Source of the DNA: Trametes villosa
Taxonomy: Eukaryota; Basidiomycota; Agaricomycetes; Polyporales; Polyporaceae
Reading direction: 5' to 3'
DNA: 64,000 bases
Assembly: GCA_002964805.2 (NCBI GenBank)
Contig: PUDQ02000091.1
Span: 124,001 to 188,000 of the forward strand
Under the pieces are notes generated by a model. It did no database searches. It was not told the origin of the DNA and saw only the letters and a list, made by a program, of their open reading frames with translations. Positions 35,421-45,700 of the stretch are shown piece by piece. The translations under genes were made by a program, and so were the position numbers. Position 1 is the stretch's first letter; each line of letters starts with the position of its first letter.

Positions 35421-36752
35421 ATGGCAGCGCCGTCCTCACAATCCGCCCCAAAGAGCACTGCTTTGCGCGCTTTCCTCGACTCCGGAGTTCCGCACGGCAG
35501 CACCTCCTACACAACCATCGTTGTGGTGCACGGGTTCGGCTGGCATGGCGGTCAGTAACAGTGTACATCCGCCCAGCGATCGTAGGATAACCCCGAGCTG
35601 CGGTCGTATAGGCTGCTTCAAGAAGCTCCTGCCAGTTGCAGCGGAGCGTGACGTGCGCATCGTCTTCATCAACAGGCGCGACTATCCAGGCTCCGACCCC
35701 TACACCCCAGACGAACTCGCTGCCCTCGGGCGCCTCTTAGGAAAAGCCAACGACGCTGAGGCTGCTGAAGACATGGAAGCATTCATGCGCGAGCGCGCGC
35801 GAGAGATATTCGACTTTCTCGGCAACTTCGTGCAGCGCGAGCGCATCCCTCTTCCCCATCGCAACACGGGCGGCCTCATCGTCGTTGGATGGTCCCTAGG
35901 GACGACGTTCGTCAATGCGCTACTCGCGAATGTATGGCTATTCCCGGAGGGGGACGTGCGCTTGAGCCAATACGTTCGACGCATCGTCATGTATGGTAAG
36001 GCCACATATAGCCCCGTAGCTTCAGTGCCGTCCAGGCTGATCATCTGTCCTTCGTTACACAGACGCCGCACACGTCTGCTACGGATACGCCCCGCCGCCA
36101 AACTTCTACCAGCCCTTGTTTGACACCTCGCTCTCAGACGAAGAGCGTATCGCCCGCTTCGGTACCTGGGTCACCGGCTACTACGCGCACGGCGACATCT
36201 GGACCGAGGGCGGCTCCGCGCTCGAGTTCCGCACCCCACTCGCGGACCCCCCGCCGACGCTCACGCGCATCACTCCCGCAGAGCTCGCCGAAGTGACGCA
36301 CGAGCCGCCGCAGAGGAGGGGTGGAAGCGACGCGCTGATCGCGCGCGCGTGCATGGTGCACGGGGTGTATGCGAAGCTGCGAGACGCGATGCTATACCCG
36401 TGCGACCCCGTCGAAGGCGCGAGCAACTGGCGCGACGTCCCGGTGCGCCACCTGTGGTGCGATCGCTCGGTGTGGGAGATGCCGTGGGGCGCGAAAATGG
36501 TTGCGCAGGAGCTGGAAGAGGCGAAAGCGTCCGGGAAGGCGACGAGGGAGGTTGTGCTCGCGCGCTTCAAGGGCGCGAACCATTTTGTGAGCCTATCGAA
36601 TGATGAAGTTCCTCGCAGTGAATGGCTGATGGCGACTCTTGTAGGCCCATTGGGATATGCCGGAGAAGACGCTGGAAGCGTTCCTGAGCGATGCTCTTGA
36701 GATAGACGGGCAACACTGCCAACAGGCTGTGGCGGAAAGGTCATTCTACTAA
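35421..36752 (+). CDS. Alpha/beta-hydrolase ABH-A
   Basis: Exons 35421-35550, 35612-35995, 36063-36586 and 36645-36752 join in frame to 381 residues. Core hydrolase features: strand TSYTTIVVVHGFGWHGG with the oxyanion-side HG motif; FINRRDYPGSDPYT; nucleophile elbow VVGWSLG (Ser); acid LWCDRSVWEMPWG (Asp); KGANHF (catalytic His) just before intron 3; last exon AHWDMPEKTLEAFLSD. No signal peptide, so likely cytosolic. It has a longer C-terminus (EIDGQHCQQAVAERSFY) than ABH-B, -C and -D. Likely acts on small esters, lactones or epoxides; the substrate is not readable. First of four genes in tandem. Confidence 0.9.
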
Positions 36753-37399
36753 GCGCTCACGAAGGGCAGCGCTCATATATCTCTGTGAGTCAATGTATAC
36801 TCTTTCGGCCGTATGTCTTCGGCGTCCCGCACCTGGCATTCGTGTAGCGGCTAGCTATTGGGTGTACCCAGCGCCAGCGAAGGAGAACAAGTCGCAGAGC
36901 CCCTAAGCAACCCCCACGATGTCCTCATATTAGTGCTGGTGGCGTGCGCGACCTCGGCCACGGGCCACGCGATGACTAAGGGTGTCTCTCCTTGACGATC
37001 TCTGATTTATAGCGTCGACTGCGCCATGAGCGCAACTCTCAGATGGGGATGAATCCCCATATCGCAAGTATGCATACGCCACGAGTAACGGGCGTAGCGC
37101 GCAAGGCTCAACAGACACGGCCATAACAGTGCGCGAGGGACGCAAGCGTTTTACCTTGTCCAACACGGGTCGATCATCGTTCCATATGTGCTTCGGGGAC
37201 CTCCAAGGTGTTCCAACTGCTGACCAAGCCTACCACCTTGCGGCGGTGTCTGCGTATCAAGTCGCGACACTGACGCATTTCCCGTTTTCTCGGGGGTCGG
37301 GGACGTTACAGGGATCCCGAGCATGCGGCATATAAGGGCTAATGAACGAGCGATGTATCCCATCCGAGCAACTCACCCACCTCACACATCGACTCAGCA
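36753..37399 (+). promoter_or_regulatory. Intergenic, ABH-B promoter
   Basis: 647 bp; TATAAG at 37332-37337, 63-68 bp before the ATG. Nothing else recognised. Confidence 0.45.
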
Positions 37400-38677
37400 A
37401 TGGTTGACAGCTCCTCCACAAAGACGAGCACCGGGCACACCCTCGGAACTTTCCACGACTCGGGCGCGCCTGATGGCAGCACGGACTACACTACCGTGGT
37501 CCTCGTGCACGGCTGGTCGTGGCATAGCGGTCAGTCTGGCGTTTGCATCCCTAACCAGGACACGCCTGATGACTTCTCGTGGCAGCCGTCTTCAAGAAGC
37601 TTCTCCCTTTTGCACGGCAATTCAACGCGCGCCTCGTCTTCGTCAACCGGCGCGACTACCCCGGTGCCGAACCCTACACGCCCGAAGAGCTTGCTAATGC
37701 GCAGCGTCTTGCCTCCGCCCCGCGCTCCCCAGAGGCTGATGCGGAGGCCCAAGGAGTCCTGCGCGACCGCGCCCGCGAGCTGTACGACTTCCTCGCGGAT
37801 TTCGTCCGCCGCGAGCGCATCCCTCCTGCACAAGGACACGCGGGCGGGCTTGTCGTCGCCGGGTGGTCTTTCGCCGCGATCTGGATCAGCGCGCTACTCG
37901 CGAACGTGCGGCTGTTCCCTGTGGGCGACGTCGACTTGAGCAAGTACGTCCGGCGCGCCATCCTACTCGGTAAGCCCTTCCATTCGATAGCGCTACCACG
38001 TTGGGCTCAAACACGACGGCGCTGCTGTGTCTACCTGTAGACGCGACGTACCTGTTCTACGGCTATGCGTCCCCGCCGAAGTGGTACAAACCGCTCTTCG
38101 ACACCACGATTTCCGAAGACGAGCGCTTGAAGCGCTTCCTCGTCTGGATCACAGGCTACTTTGCGCACGGCGACGTCTGGGCAGACGGCCACGAAGCGCT
38201 CGAGTTCCGCGAGTGGCTCACGGACCCCGCGCCCACGAACGAACGCTTCACACCCGCCGATAACGCGGAGACGACGATCGAGCTCCCGGGCAGCGAGTGG
38301 CTCTTCGCGCAGATATGTAATAACCATGGGGTGTACGACGCGCTCCGGGAAGGTGGGTTGTACCTGCACGACCCTGTCGAGGGCGCGAGCAACTGGCCGG
38401 ACGTGGAGGTCAAACATCTGTGGTGCGACCGCTCCGTGTGGGAGATGCCATGGGGCGCGAAGCTGCTATCGGAGGAGCTGGAGGAGGCGAAGAAGGCGGG
38501 CAAGAGGCTGCGGAACAATGCGCTCGTGCGCTTCAAGGGCGCGAACCACTTTGTGAGTTTTGCTATACGCGCATCCGTTTATGTACAGCAGCTGAAATGC
38601 TTGCTTTTCAGGCGTCCTGGGACCTGCCGGAGAGAACGCTGAAAGCTCTGTTGAGCGACGAGGCTGAGATCTACTGA
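37400..38677 (+). CDS. Alpha/beta-hydrolase ABH-B (variant nucleophile elbow)
   Basis: Same four-exon plan as ABH-A. MVDSSSTKTSTGHTLG, then STDYTTVVLVHGWSWHS; AVFKKLLPFARQFNARLVFVNRRDYPGAEPYT; VVAGWSFAAIW, where the last Gly of the GxSxG elbow is Ala; LWCDRSVWEMPWGAKLL with the acid; FKGANHF with His; the final exon begins ASWDLPERTLKALLSD, with Ser replacing the His of AHWD in its paralogs. Family rule (small-x-Ser-x-small) tolerates Ala, so activity is plausible. Stop TGA 38675-38677. Confidence 0.88.
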
Positions 38678-39177
38678 TAGTACACGCACCTCGCGGCCAC
38701 CACGCTCGCCAAGCATAGGTCATTCCTCCATAGGATCGTTACATCGTTGAACACAGCTATCTCCGAGCATTGTGAATAAGCCGTTTTGGGTCTTCAGTTC
38801 AACCGGAGGTGCGTTCCAACCCACACCGTAGCTTAGCGCTGCTATCTCCGAGCGTATCCGCTCGTCCTGCGTCCTCGACTTCGCTGTTGAACAATTCAAC
38901 CGGAGGGACGTTACAAACCATCGACCATGGCTCAGCACTGCTATCCCCGATTCGAAGCTTCAAAAACAGACAGAAGGCGACGATGCCGTCCGAAGCCTAC
39001 GCTGCTTGTCTCTCATCGCACATCTCATCGCGCCAGAACAGCTGGAGAAACTAATCTGCGACCTCTTCCTGAGGATAATCCTCGTACGTTGCCGCCCTAT
39101 ATGCACAGGTCGACGAGCTGACGGCCCCCTTCCTCTTACCGTGCCCTCTGTACAGTCATTAGACGACGACTTCAACA
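38678..39177. repeat. Diverged tandem repeat upstream of ABH-C
   Basis: Two and a bit copies: 38756-38840, 38841-38939 and the start of a third at 38940. Each opens GCTATCTCCGAG (third GCTATCCCCGA) and carries TTCAACCGGAGG, a GACGTT/TGCGTT string and CCATGGCT/CGTAGCTTAGC. Copies diverged with indels. Falls 220-420 bp before the ABH-C ATG, so it may be a promoter feature. Remaining bases show nothing. Confidence 0.65.
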
Positions 39178-40451
39178 ATGGCGGACAGCTCTTCTACGAT
39201 GACTGGCAGCACCGGGGGTGCACTCAGCATTGCTCACGACTCGGGTGCGCCGGAAGGCAGCACAGACTACACCACCGTGGTAGTCGTACACGGCTGGAGT
39301 TGGCATGCTGGTTAGTGCAAATCCGAGTTTCGCATGGATTGTCACCAATGACTATTACTCGCAGGAAACTTCAGGCGGCTCCTCCCCTTCGCGCAAAAAT
39401 ATAACGCGCGCGTCGTGCTCGTCAACCGCCGTGACTACCCCGGCAGCGATCCCCACACACCTGATCAGCTCGCCACTATCACGCGCGGCGCGTCCTCTGA
39501 GCCCTCTCCCGAAGTGGCGGCAGAAGTACGGGTGTTCATGCACGATCGCGCGCGCGAGCTGTACGACTTCCTCGCCGACTTTGTCCAGCGTGAGCGCATC
39601 CCTCCGGCGCAAGGGCGTACGGGGGGGATCGTCATCGTCGGTTGGTCGTTTGGCACGGTCTGGATGACCGCCCTCCTCGCGAACGTGCGCCACTTCCCTG
39701 AGGGCGAGGTGCAGCTCAGCAAGTACGTTCGGCGCATCGTCCTATACGGTATGTCCTTCCTGCAAACTACACCGCGCCCCGAGCGCGACGTTCATCCCCT
39801 TCATCCGCTCGTGCAGAGATCCCGGCCACCTTCTATGGCTACAAACTCCCGCCTAACACGTACAAGCCCCTCAAGGACACCTCGCTCTCCGACGAAGAGC
39901 GAATGAAGAGCTTCATCGTCCCCATTACAGCCTACTACGCGCACGGTGACGTGTGGGCGGATGGCCACGACGCGCTCGAGTTCCGCAACTACCTCGCCGA
40001 GCCCGCGCCAACATACGAACGCTTCACCCCCGCCGACCTCGAGGAGACGACGGTCCAGCTACCCAAGAGCGAGTGGCTGCTCGAGGAGGCGTGGGCGAGG
40101 CACGGCGTGTGCGGCGCGTTGCGCGAGACCGGGCTGTATCTGTCCGAGCCTGCCATCGAAGGCGCGAGCGCCTGGCCCGACGTGGAGGTCAAGCATCTTT
40201 GGGGTGACCAGTCTTCGTGGGAGATGCCGTGGGGTGCGAAGTTGTTTTCGGAGGAGCTGGAGGAGGCGAAGAAGACGGGAAAGCCGTTGAGGAACAACAC
40301 GCTCGTGCGCCTCCAGGGCGGTAACCACTTTGTGAGTACTTCGCAAGACGACGTCGGGCACCCAACTGACATGTTTTACTTCCAGGCGCATTGGGACCTG
40401 CCGGAGAAGACGCTGGCAGCGTTCTTGAGCGATGACGCCGAGATCGTATAG
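39178..40451 (+). CDS. Alpha/beta-hydrolase ABH-C
   Basis: Four-exon paralog. MADSSSTMTGSTGGALS, YTTVVVVHGWSWHAG, NFRRLLPFAQKYNARVVLVNRRDYPG, elbow IVGWSFG, VKHLWGDQSSWEMPWG (acid Asp; Gly replaces the Cys in LWCD), LQGGNHF (His), last exon AHWDLPEKTLAAFLSDDAEIV. A one-residue longer CD between LSEPAIEGAS and the others. Stop TAG 40449-40451. Closest to ABH-D by FVQRERIPPAQGRTGGI. Confidence 0.9.
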
Positions 40452-41454
40452 TGATGTGTCAGCACATTGTAGTCACTTTGACGGCGACGCCGATATGTCG
40501 AGCGTCACCCTACGGAACGCCTGCGTACGTACCTCGTTGCGTGTTCCGCGAATAATGACCTTGCATTGGCGCTGTATCCCCCGTCCGCGACTTTCGTACG
40601 TGCCCCAACCCGTTTTCAACGCCCCAACACTCGTATTCATGGACCGGTAATAGCCCTGCCAGTGGTATCAGCATTGACGACAGGTTGCGCCACCTCCGGT
40701 TTGATTTATAGGTTTTTCCAATGGCAACGACGGACACCACATGTCCTGCCTCCGTTCTCCATGGTCAAGGTCAGAGCGGCTACAGAGGAGTCCCGGAGAT
40801 GGCCATGATTCCGAAAGTGCCCGCGATGTTCCTTACTGCGTCGGAATCCTCCGACGACGGTGGCAACGCAAATACCTTCGGCCACGCGAAGTCTCCATAC
40901 ACCAGAATCTGCACGTCCTTCAGCCTGCAAGGGATCCGTGAGGTACCGACCGCCCGATGGCTTCGCGGTCTAGGTGCGCCGTCGACAGGCGAGTCCACGT
41001 TATGACAGCTGCCAGTAAACAGACTGACTACGCGTGTAACAGGGCTCGCCCTCCAGTGGGGCGCAGCCAAACGGCAATGGTGCCACGCTAGACTCGGAGC
41101 GCAAATTCAGCCGTCCCAAAGCGTCATCAGCATCCCCGGTCGGCATCTGGGTTTGGGGATGTTGGGAGCCATCAGCGGTGGGCCCATATCACTACCGTGA
41201 CAAGTACCCCAAGGACCGAGACATTGATGCCGTCTGAAATTCTCATTGCGCGTCTCACTGGCACATTTCACTTCTCGTTGCGCAGGAGTAGCTTGCGACG
41301 CTTATCGACGGCCTCTCTCTTCGGCGTTCGCGGATGGCACTGTCAAGTAAGTCGGCCCTCGTTGTATAAAGCCCGGCGTGGCATTGCGAGGTCCACACTG
41401 AATATCACCTCACAGCCTATCATCTCGACCCGGCTCCTCAACAGAGCGGCAGGA
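40452..41454 (+). other. Intergenic, ABH-D promoter
   Basis: About 1 kb, no gene recognised; TATAAAG at about 41364-41370, 85-91 bp before the ABH-D ATG. Confidence 0.45.
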
Positions 41455-42730
41455 ATGGCAGACGGCTCCTCCACGCAGACACATACCAGCCGGGCCCTCG
41501 GCATTCTCCACGACTCGGGGGCGCCGGAGGGCAGCACCGACTACACCACCGTGGCCGTCGTGCACGGCTGGAGTTGGCACTCCGGTCAGTGTACACTCGC
41601 ATTCCCGCGCGGGCAGCATCAATGACACACTGTACAGGAAGCTTCAGGAAGCTCCTTCCCTTCGCGAAGCAGCACAACGTGCGCCTCGTTCTCCTCAACC
41701 GACGCGACTACCCCGGCGCGGACCCCCACACCCCCGAGCAACTGGCCACTGTCGCGCGCCTCGCGTCCGCGCCGCCCTCTCCGGAGGCACAGGCGGACGT
41801 CGGCGCGTTCATGCGCGATCGCGCGCGCGAGCTATACGACTTTCTCGCGGACTTCGCCCATCGCGAGCGCATCCCGCCTGCACAGGGACGGACTGGCGGC
41901 ATCGTCGTCTCCGGATGGTCGTTTGGCACGCTCTGGATGATGGCGCTCCTCGCCAACGTGCACCTCTTTACGGAGGGCCCCGACGTTCATCTAAGCAAGT
42001 ACGTTCGGCGCGTCGTCTTATACGGTACGTCCTCCTACCCGCCGTACACCCCTAAAAGAGTACAACCTGATCTTTTCCCGACCTCCGCGCATCCGTAGAT
42101 ATGCCGTCCATGTTCTACGGATTCAACCCTCCGCCACGGTACTACAAGCCCTTCATGGAGACCGCGCTCTCCGACGACGAGCGCATCAAGCTCTTCTTCG
42201 TCTGGGTCACGGGCTACTTCGCGCACGGCGACGTGTGGACCGAGGGTCCGGACGCACTCGAGTGCCGCCACTACCTCGCAGACCCCGCGCCGACGGGCGA
42301 GCGCTTCACGCCCGCGGACCTCGCGGAGACGACGACGGAGCTGCCTGGGAGCGAGTGGCTCATCGAGCAGGCGCTCGCGAAGCATGGCGGGTACGCCGCG
42401 CTGAAGGATGCGGGGCTGTATCTTCACGACCCGGTGGAGGGCGCGAGCGACTGGCGCGGGGTGGAGGTGAAGCATTTGTGGTGCGACCAGTCGACGTGGG
42501 AGATGGCGTGGGGCGCGAAGCTGCTCTCGGAGGAGCTGGAGGCGGCGAAGAAGGCAGGGAAGCCGCTGAGGAATAACGCGCTCGTGCGCTTCAAGGGCGG
42601 GAATCATTTCGTGAGTATCTTCCCAAGTAACTTCCAGTACGCGACTGAAATAATCTGCTTTCAGGCGCACTGGGATTTGCCGGAGAGGACGCTCAAGGCG
42701 TTCTTGAGCGACGAGTCTGTGATCGACTAA
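41455..42730 (+). CDS. Alpha/beta-hydrolase ABH-D
   Basis: Four-exon paralog. MADGSSTQTHTSRALG, STDYTTVAVVHGWSWHS, FRKLLPFAKQHNVRLVLLNRRDYPGADPHT, elbow VVSGWSFGTLW, VKHLWCDQSTWEMAWG, FKGGNHF, AHWDLPERTLKAFLSDESVID. Catalytic Ser, Asp and His all visible. The cap region SDDERIKLFFVWVTGYFAHGDVWTEG is conserved among A-D and probably shapes the pocket. Stop TAA 42728-42730, 226 bp from the convergent AKR8 stop. Confidence 0.91.
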
Positions 42731-42956
42731 CCACGCAGCTAATCTCTAGCAGTACACTCTACAACCCTAGAGCTCACACCACGCTTTCGACAGGGCAGAC
42801 AAGATGCTATTGTTACACGTTGTATGTACTCGTATGAAGACATCACAACTCAATTCATCGCACCGCAGTGAATGCGCCGCAGATCCCTACCTTCACGCGA
42901 ATTCTCATGCTATGTTCCGCCAGCGATCCCTCCCCTTTGCATGCCTGCAGATGCGC

Positions 42957-44875
42957 TTACTGGTGCCCAATGATCGCGATCGGGGTGTACGGCTCTTCGA
43001 GATTCTTGATCTCCTCGTCCGTGAGCTTGATATGCGCGCCGGCTACGGATACTGAACGTGAGCACAGAGAAAGTATAGAAGAGAACGCCGTACCGATGAT
43101 GTCCTTCAGGTTGTCGAGACTGGTGGTGCCCACAATGGGTGCAGTCACGCCTGCTCGGAGGCGAGAACATCGCGTACAGCAATCAGGCCCATGCGCGCAG
43201 GAGAGTTAAAGGAGAAGCTGACCGTCCTTGGCGAGGATCCAGGCGATGGCGATTTGCGCCATGGACACCTCCTTCTTCTTCGCCAGCTCCTCGACACTGC
43301 GCCGGGCACGGAATCAGGGCAAAGCAGCCTCGCATCATTGGGGACACCTTCATACCGCTTCAGAATTTCTGGCGTTCCGCTGCCCTCCTTGTTGTACCCG
43401 CCGATGAACCTAGTGAGAGGAAGGGCTTCAGACAACGCACTACACGCATGCGTGAACAAAGGCGTACATGTCGCTCCCGGCACGCGTGGTCTTCTGCGCG
43501 TCAAGCGGACGCGCAAGGAGCCCGCGGGCGAGGGGCGACCACGGGATCGAGCCGACGCCAAAGAGCTGAAAATCAAGTTAGCTTTTGCATACCATTTGGA
43601 GCGAAAAGCGCCGCGGCGTACCTTAAGCGTGGGGAACATCTCGCGCTCCTCCTCGCGGTATACGAGCGAGTAGTGGTTCTGCATCGAAATGAACGGAGTG
43701 AGGTTGTTCTTGATGGCGTAGTCTGCGCCGGCGCGCGAGTGTTAGGCATCTATTTGAGGCGTGCACGTGGCAAGCAAAACGCAGCGTACTCTGCATGGCG
43801 TGGACTGAGGAAGAGCGTGCGCGATTGGTCAACTCGGTATATCCGAAGGAGTACGACGGATCGCTCACATTGGTATGCCCAGCAGGAGCTCATGCCGATG
43901 TAACGAACGTATCCGGCCTTGACGACGTCGTGTAGCGCTTGCATCTGCGCATATATCCACACAATTCTTTAGAAACCGTGAGCTACGGTTTGTTTCGAGG
44001 GATACGTACAACTTCCTCGATCGGCGTGTTGTAATCGAAACGGTGGCCTAGGCGCGAGTGCAGGATACTGAGTTCACCGCCGTAGGCGTTGTGAAACTGC
44101 CACTCACATTGGAGAAGGTCGATGTAGTCGAGCTGCAGACGTTTGAGGCTCGCCTTAACAGACGCGAAGATATGCTAACGGCACATATATCGAGGAGATC
44201 AGTTCCGGAGCGCATTTCACTGCGAGAGAACTCGAATAAGTGTTCCGTACCTTGCGGCTCTGGCCGTACTGGTTCACGAGCCCAATCTCATCCGGCTTTT
44301 GCCCAGAGCGCATGAGGTTCATGCCGTACTCTGGAGCTACCGCTCCGTGCAGCTTATAATGCGCACTGATCAATCACAAGTCTTTTCAAGAATACGCTGC
44401 GAGGCGGATACTCACCTTCGTCATAATGACGAGCTCCTCGCGAGGCAGGTTGAGCTTTTTGATGACATTACCGAGTATAACCTCGGAGAGTCCGTTGGAG
44501 TACACCTGTGTTACATCATGGATGAGCGTCTCCAATGTGCGTAGAGGTTGAGACATGCGTTGGCAGTATCGAACGTCTGGATGCCGTGGTCGTATCTGCG
44601 CGTGAAAACGACAAAGGCGTCTGGTTCAGATGAGATTTCGTAGCAGCAGATAGAGTACTCACGCGAATTTGATGTGTTCCGTCGCTTCTTCCTCGCCGAG
44701 AACCCAGTCTTGCCACCCCTTATGCCCGTATTGCATTGTTCCGAGAATGATCTTGGAAACTTTGAGGCCTGAGTTTCCCAGACGAACTACGGGATTACAA
44801 CAGTACGTTGAGTAGCATTTCGGGTGCCAGCGGGGCGCACAAATGCTTACCGTACTGCATCTTCTCGGTAGACAT
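42957..44875 (-). CDS. Aldo-keto reductase AKR8 (extra intron, GC donor)
   Basis: NADP-dependent aldo-keto reductase, the only one on the minus strand and most diverged. Start ATG 44873-44875 [33 protein letters not shown]. Tetrad: Asp in HGIQTFDTAN, Tyr VYSNGLSE, Lys LVIMTK, His CHRFDYN. Loop LHGAVAPEYGMNLMRSG. Microexon 43790-43804 (FHAMQN). The intron after FDTAN (44506-44558) has a GC donor. A gained intron splits ILAKDG from VTAPIVGTTS, within a segment continuous in AKR1-7; without removing it the frame meets TAA. Also has the FPTLK-LFGVG intron as AKR6/7. Stop TAA 42957-42959. The distance from the array (13 kb) and strand suggest an older copy. Confidence 0.88.
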
Positions 44876-45700
44876 GATGGACGAGAGGGTGGAGGGGTGT
44901 GGCGAATAGAGTTCTCAGTTTTGCACCCACCCGGTTATATGGCAGACAGAATGACGACACGGATGAGTAATGCACGATGGCGAGAAGTCCATGCCGCGTG
45001 TATTTTGGCAGAGCATTCTCACTGCGATCGTAGGCCGAAGCCACAGACTAGAGTAAGTAGATAGCTTGCGGGTCTCCTGTTTTGCGGCGGTATCTATTCC
45101 TGTCGACACATGACTGGAGTTGGCCGGACCGCCCACGCCGTGTTCCCAGGTACTATCGTGTCGTGGCTGTATCATCGGGACTGTCCTGCCATAAAGCGAT
45201 ATGAGGACAAGTGTTCATACGGGAGTAAGCCATACCTAGGGTATGGAATATGCTCGAGAGTCTCATCGGAACATGGACTCCATGTTGGCGCGGAGACTAC
45301 GGATCGAAGGCGATCGGGCCTGGGCGTTCGCCTCGCGCGGCGAGCTTGATGAGTCGCGGTCCCGTGACCGTACCACGCGACTGCTACCTCTCTCATCTTG
45401 ACGCGTTTTGTTGGGATCTGGTCAGAGGGCTTCATCGCTAGAAGTGGGATCATTGGGAAACAAATACCGGACTCTCGGCGCACCCCGTCGGGAAGACCTT
45501 TGTTTTCGATATGGTTGCTTCTACATCCAGTCGCCCGGCTTCTCGATTATCGAGTCAGGTCCGCAGTGAAAACCCGAATACACCATCATGTTCACAGAAG
45601 CCGTATACTATAAGTCCTCGACATATGCTCCATTGCGTGTCGGTAGCTACCCGGAACCCAGATCACGCCACAACCCCTCTGCTAAGCAATCCCCAAACAA
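44876..45700. other. Divergent intergenic region
   Basis: 825 bp between AKR8 (minus) and the broken F-box gene (plus). A weak TATA-like ATATAAC (minus) lies about 60 bp upstream of AKR8. No gene recognised. Confidence 0.4.
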
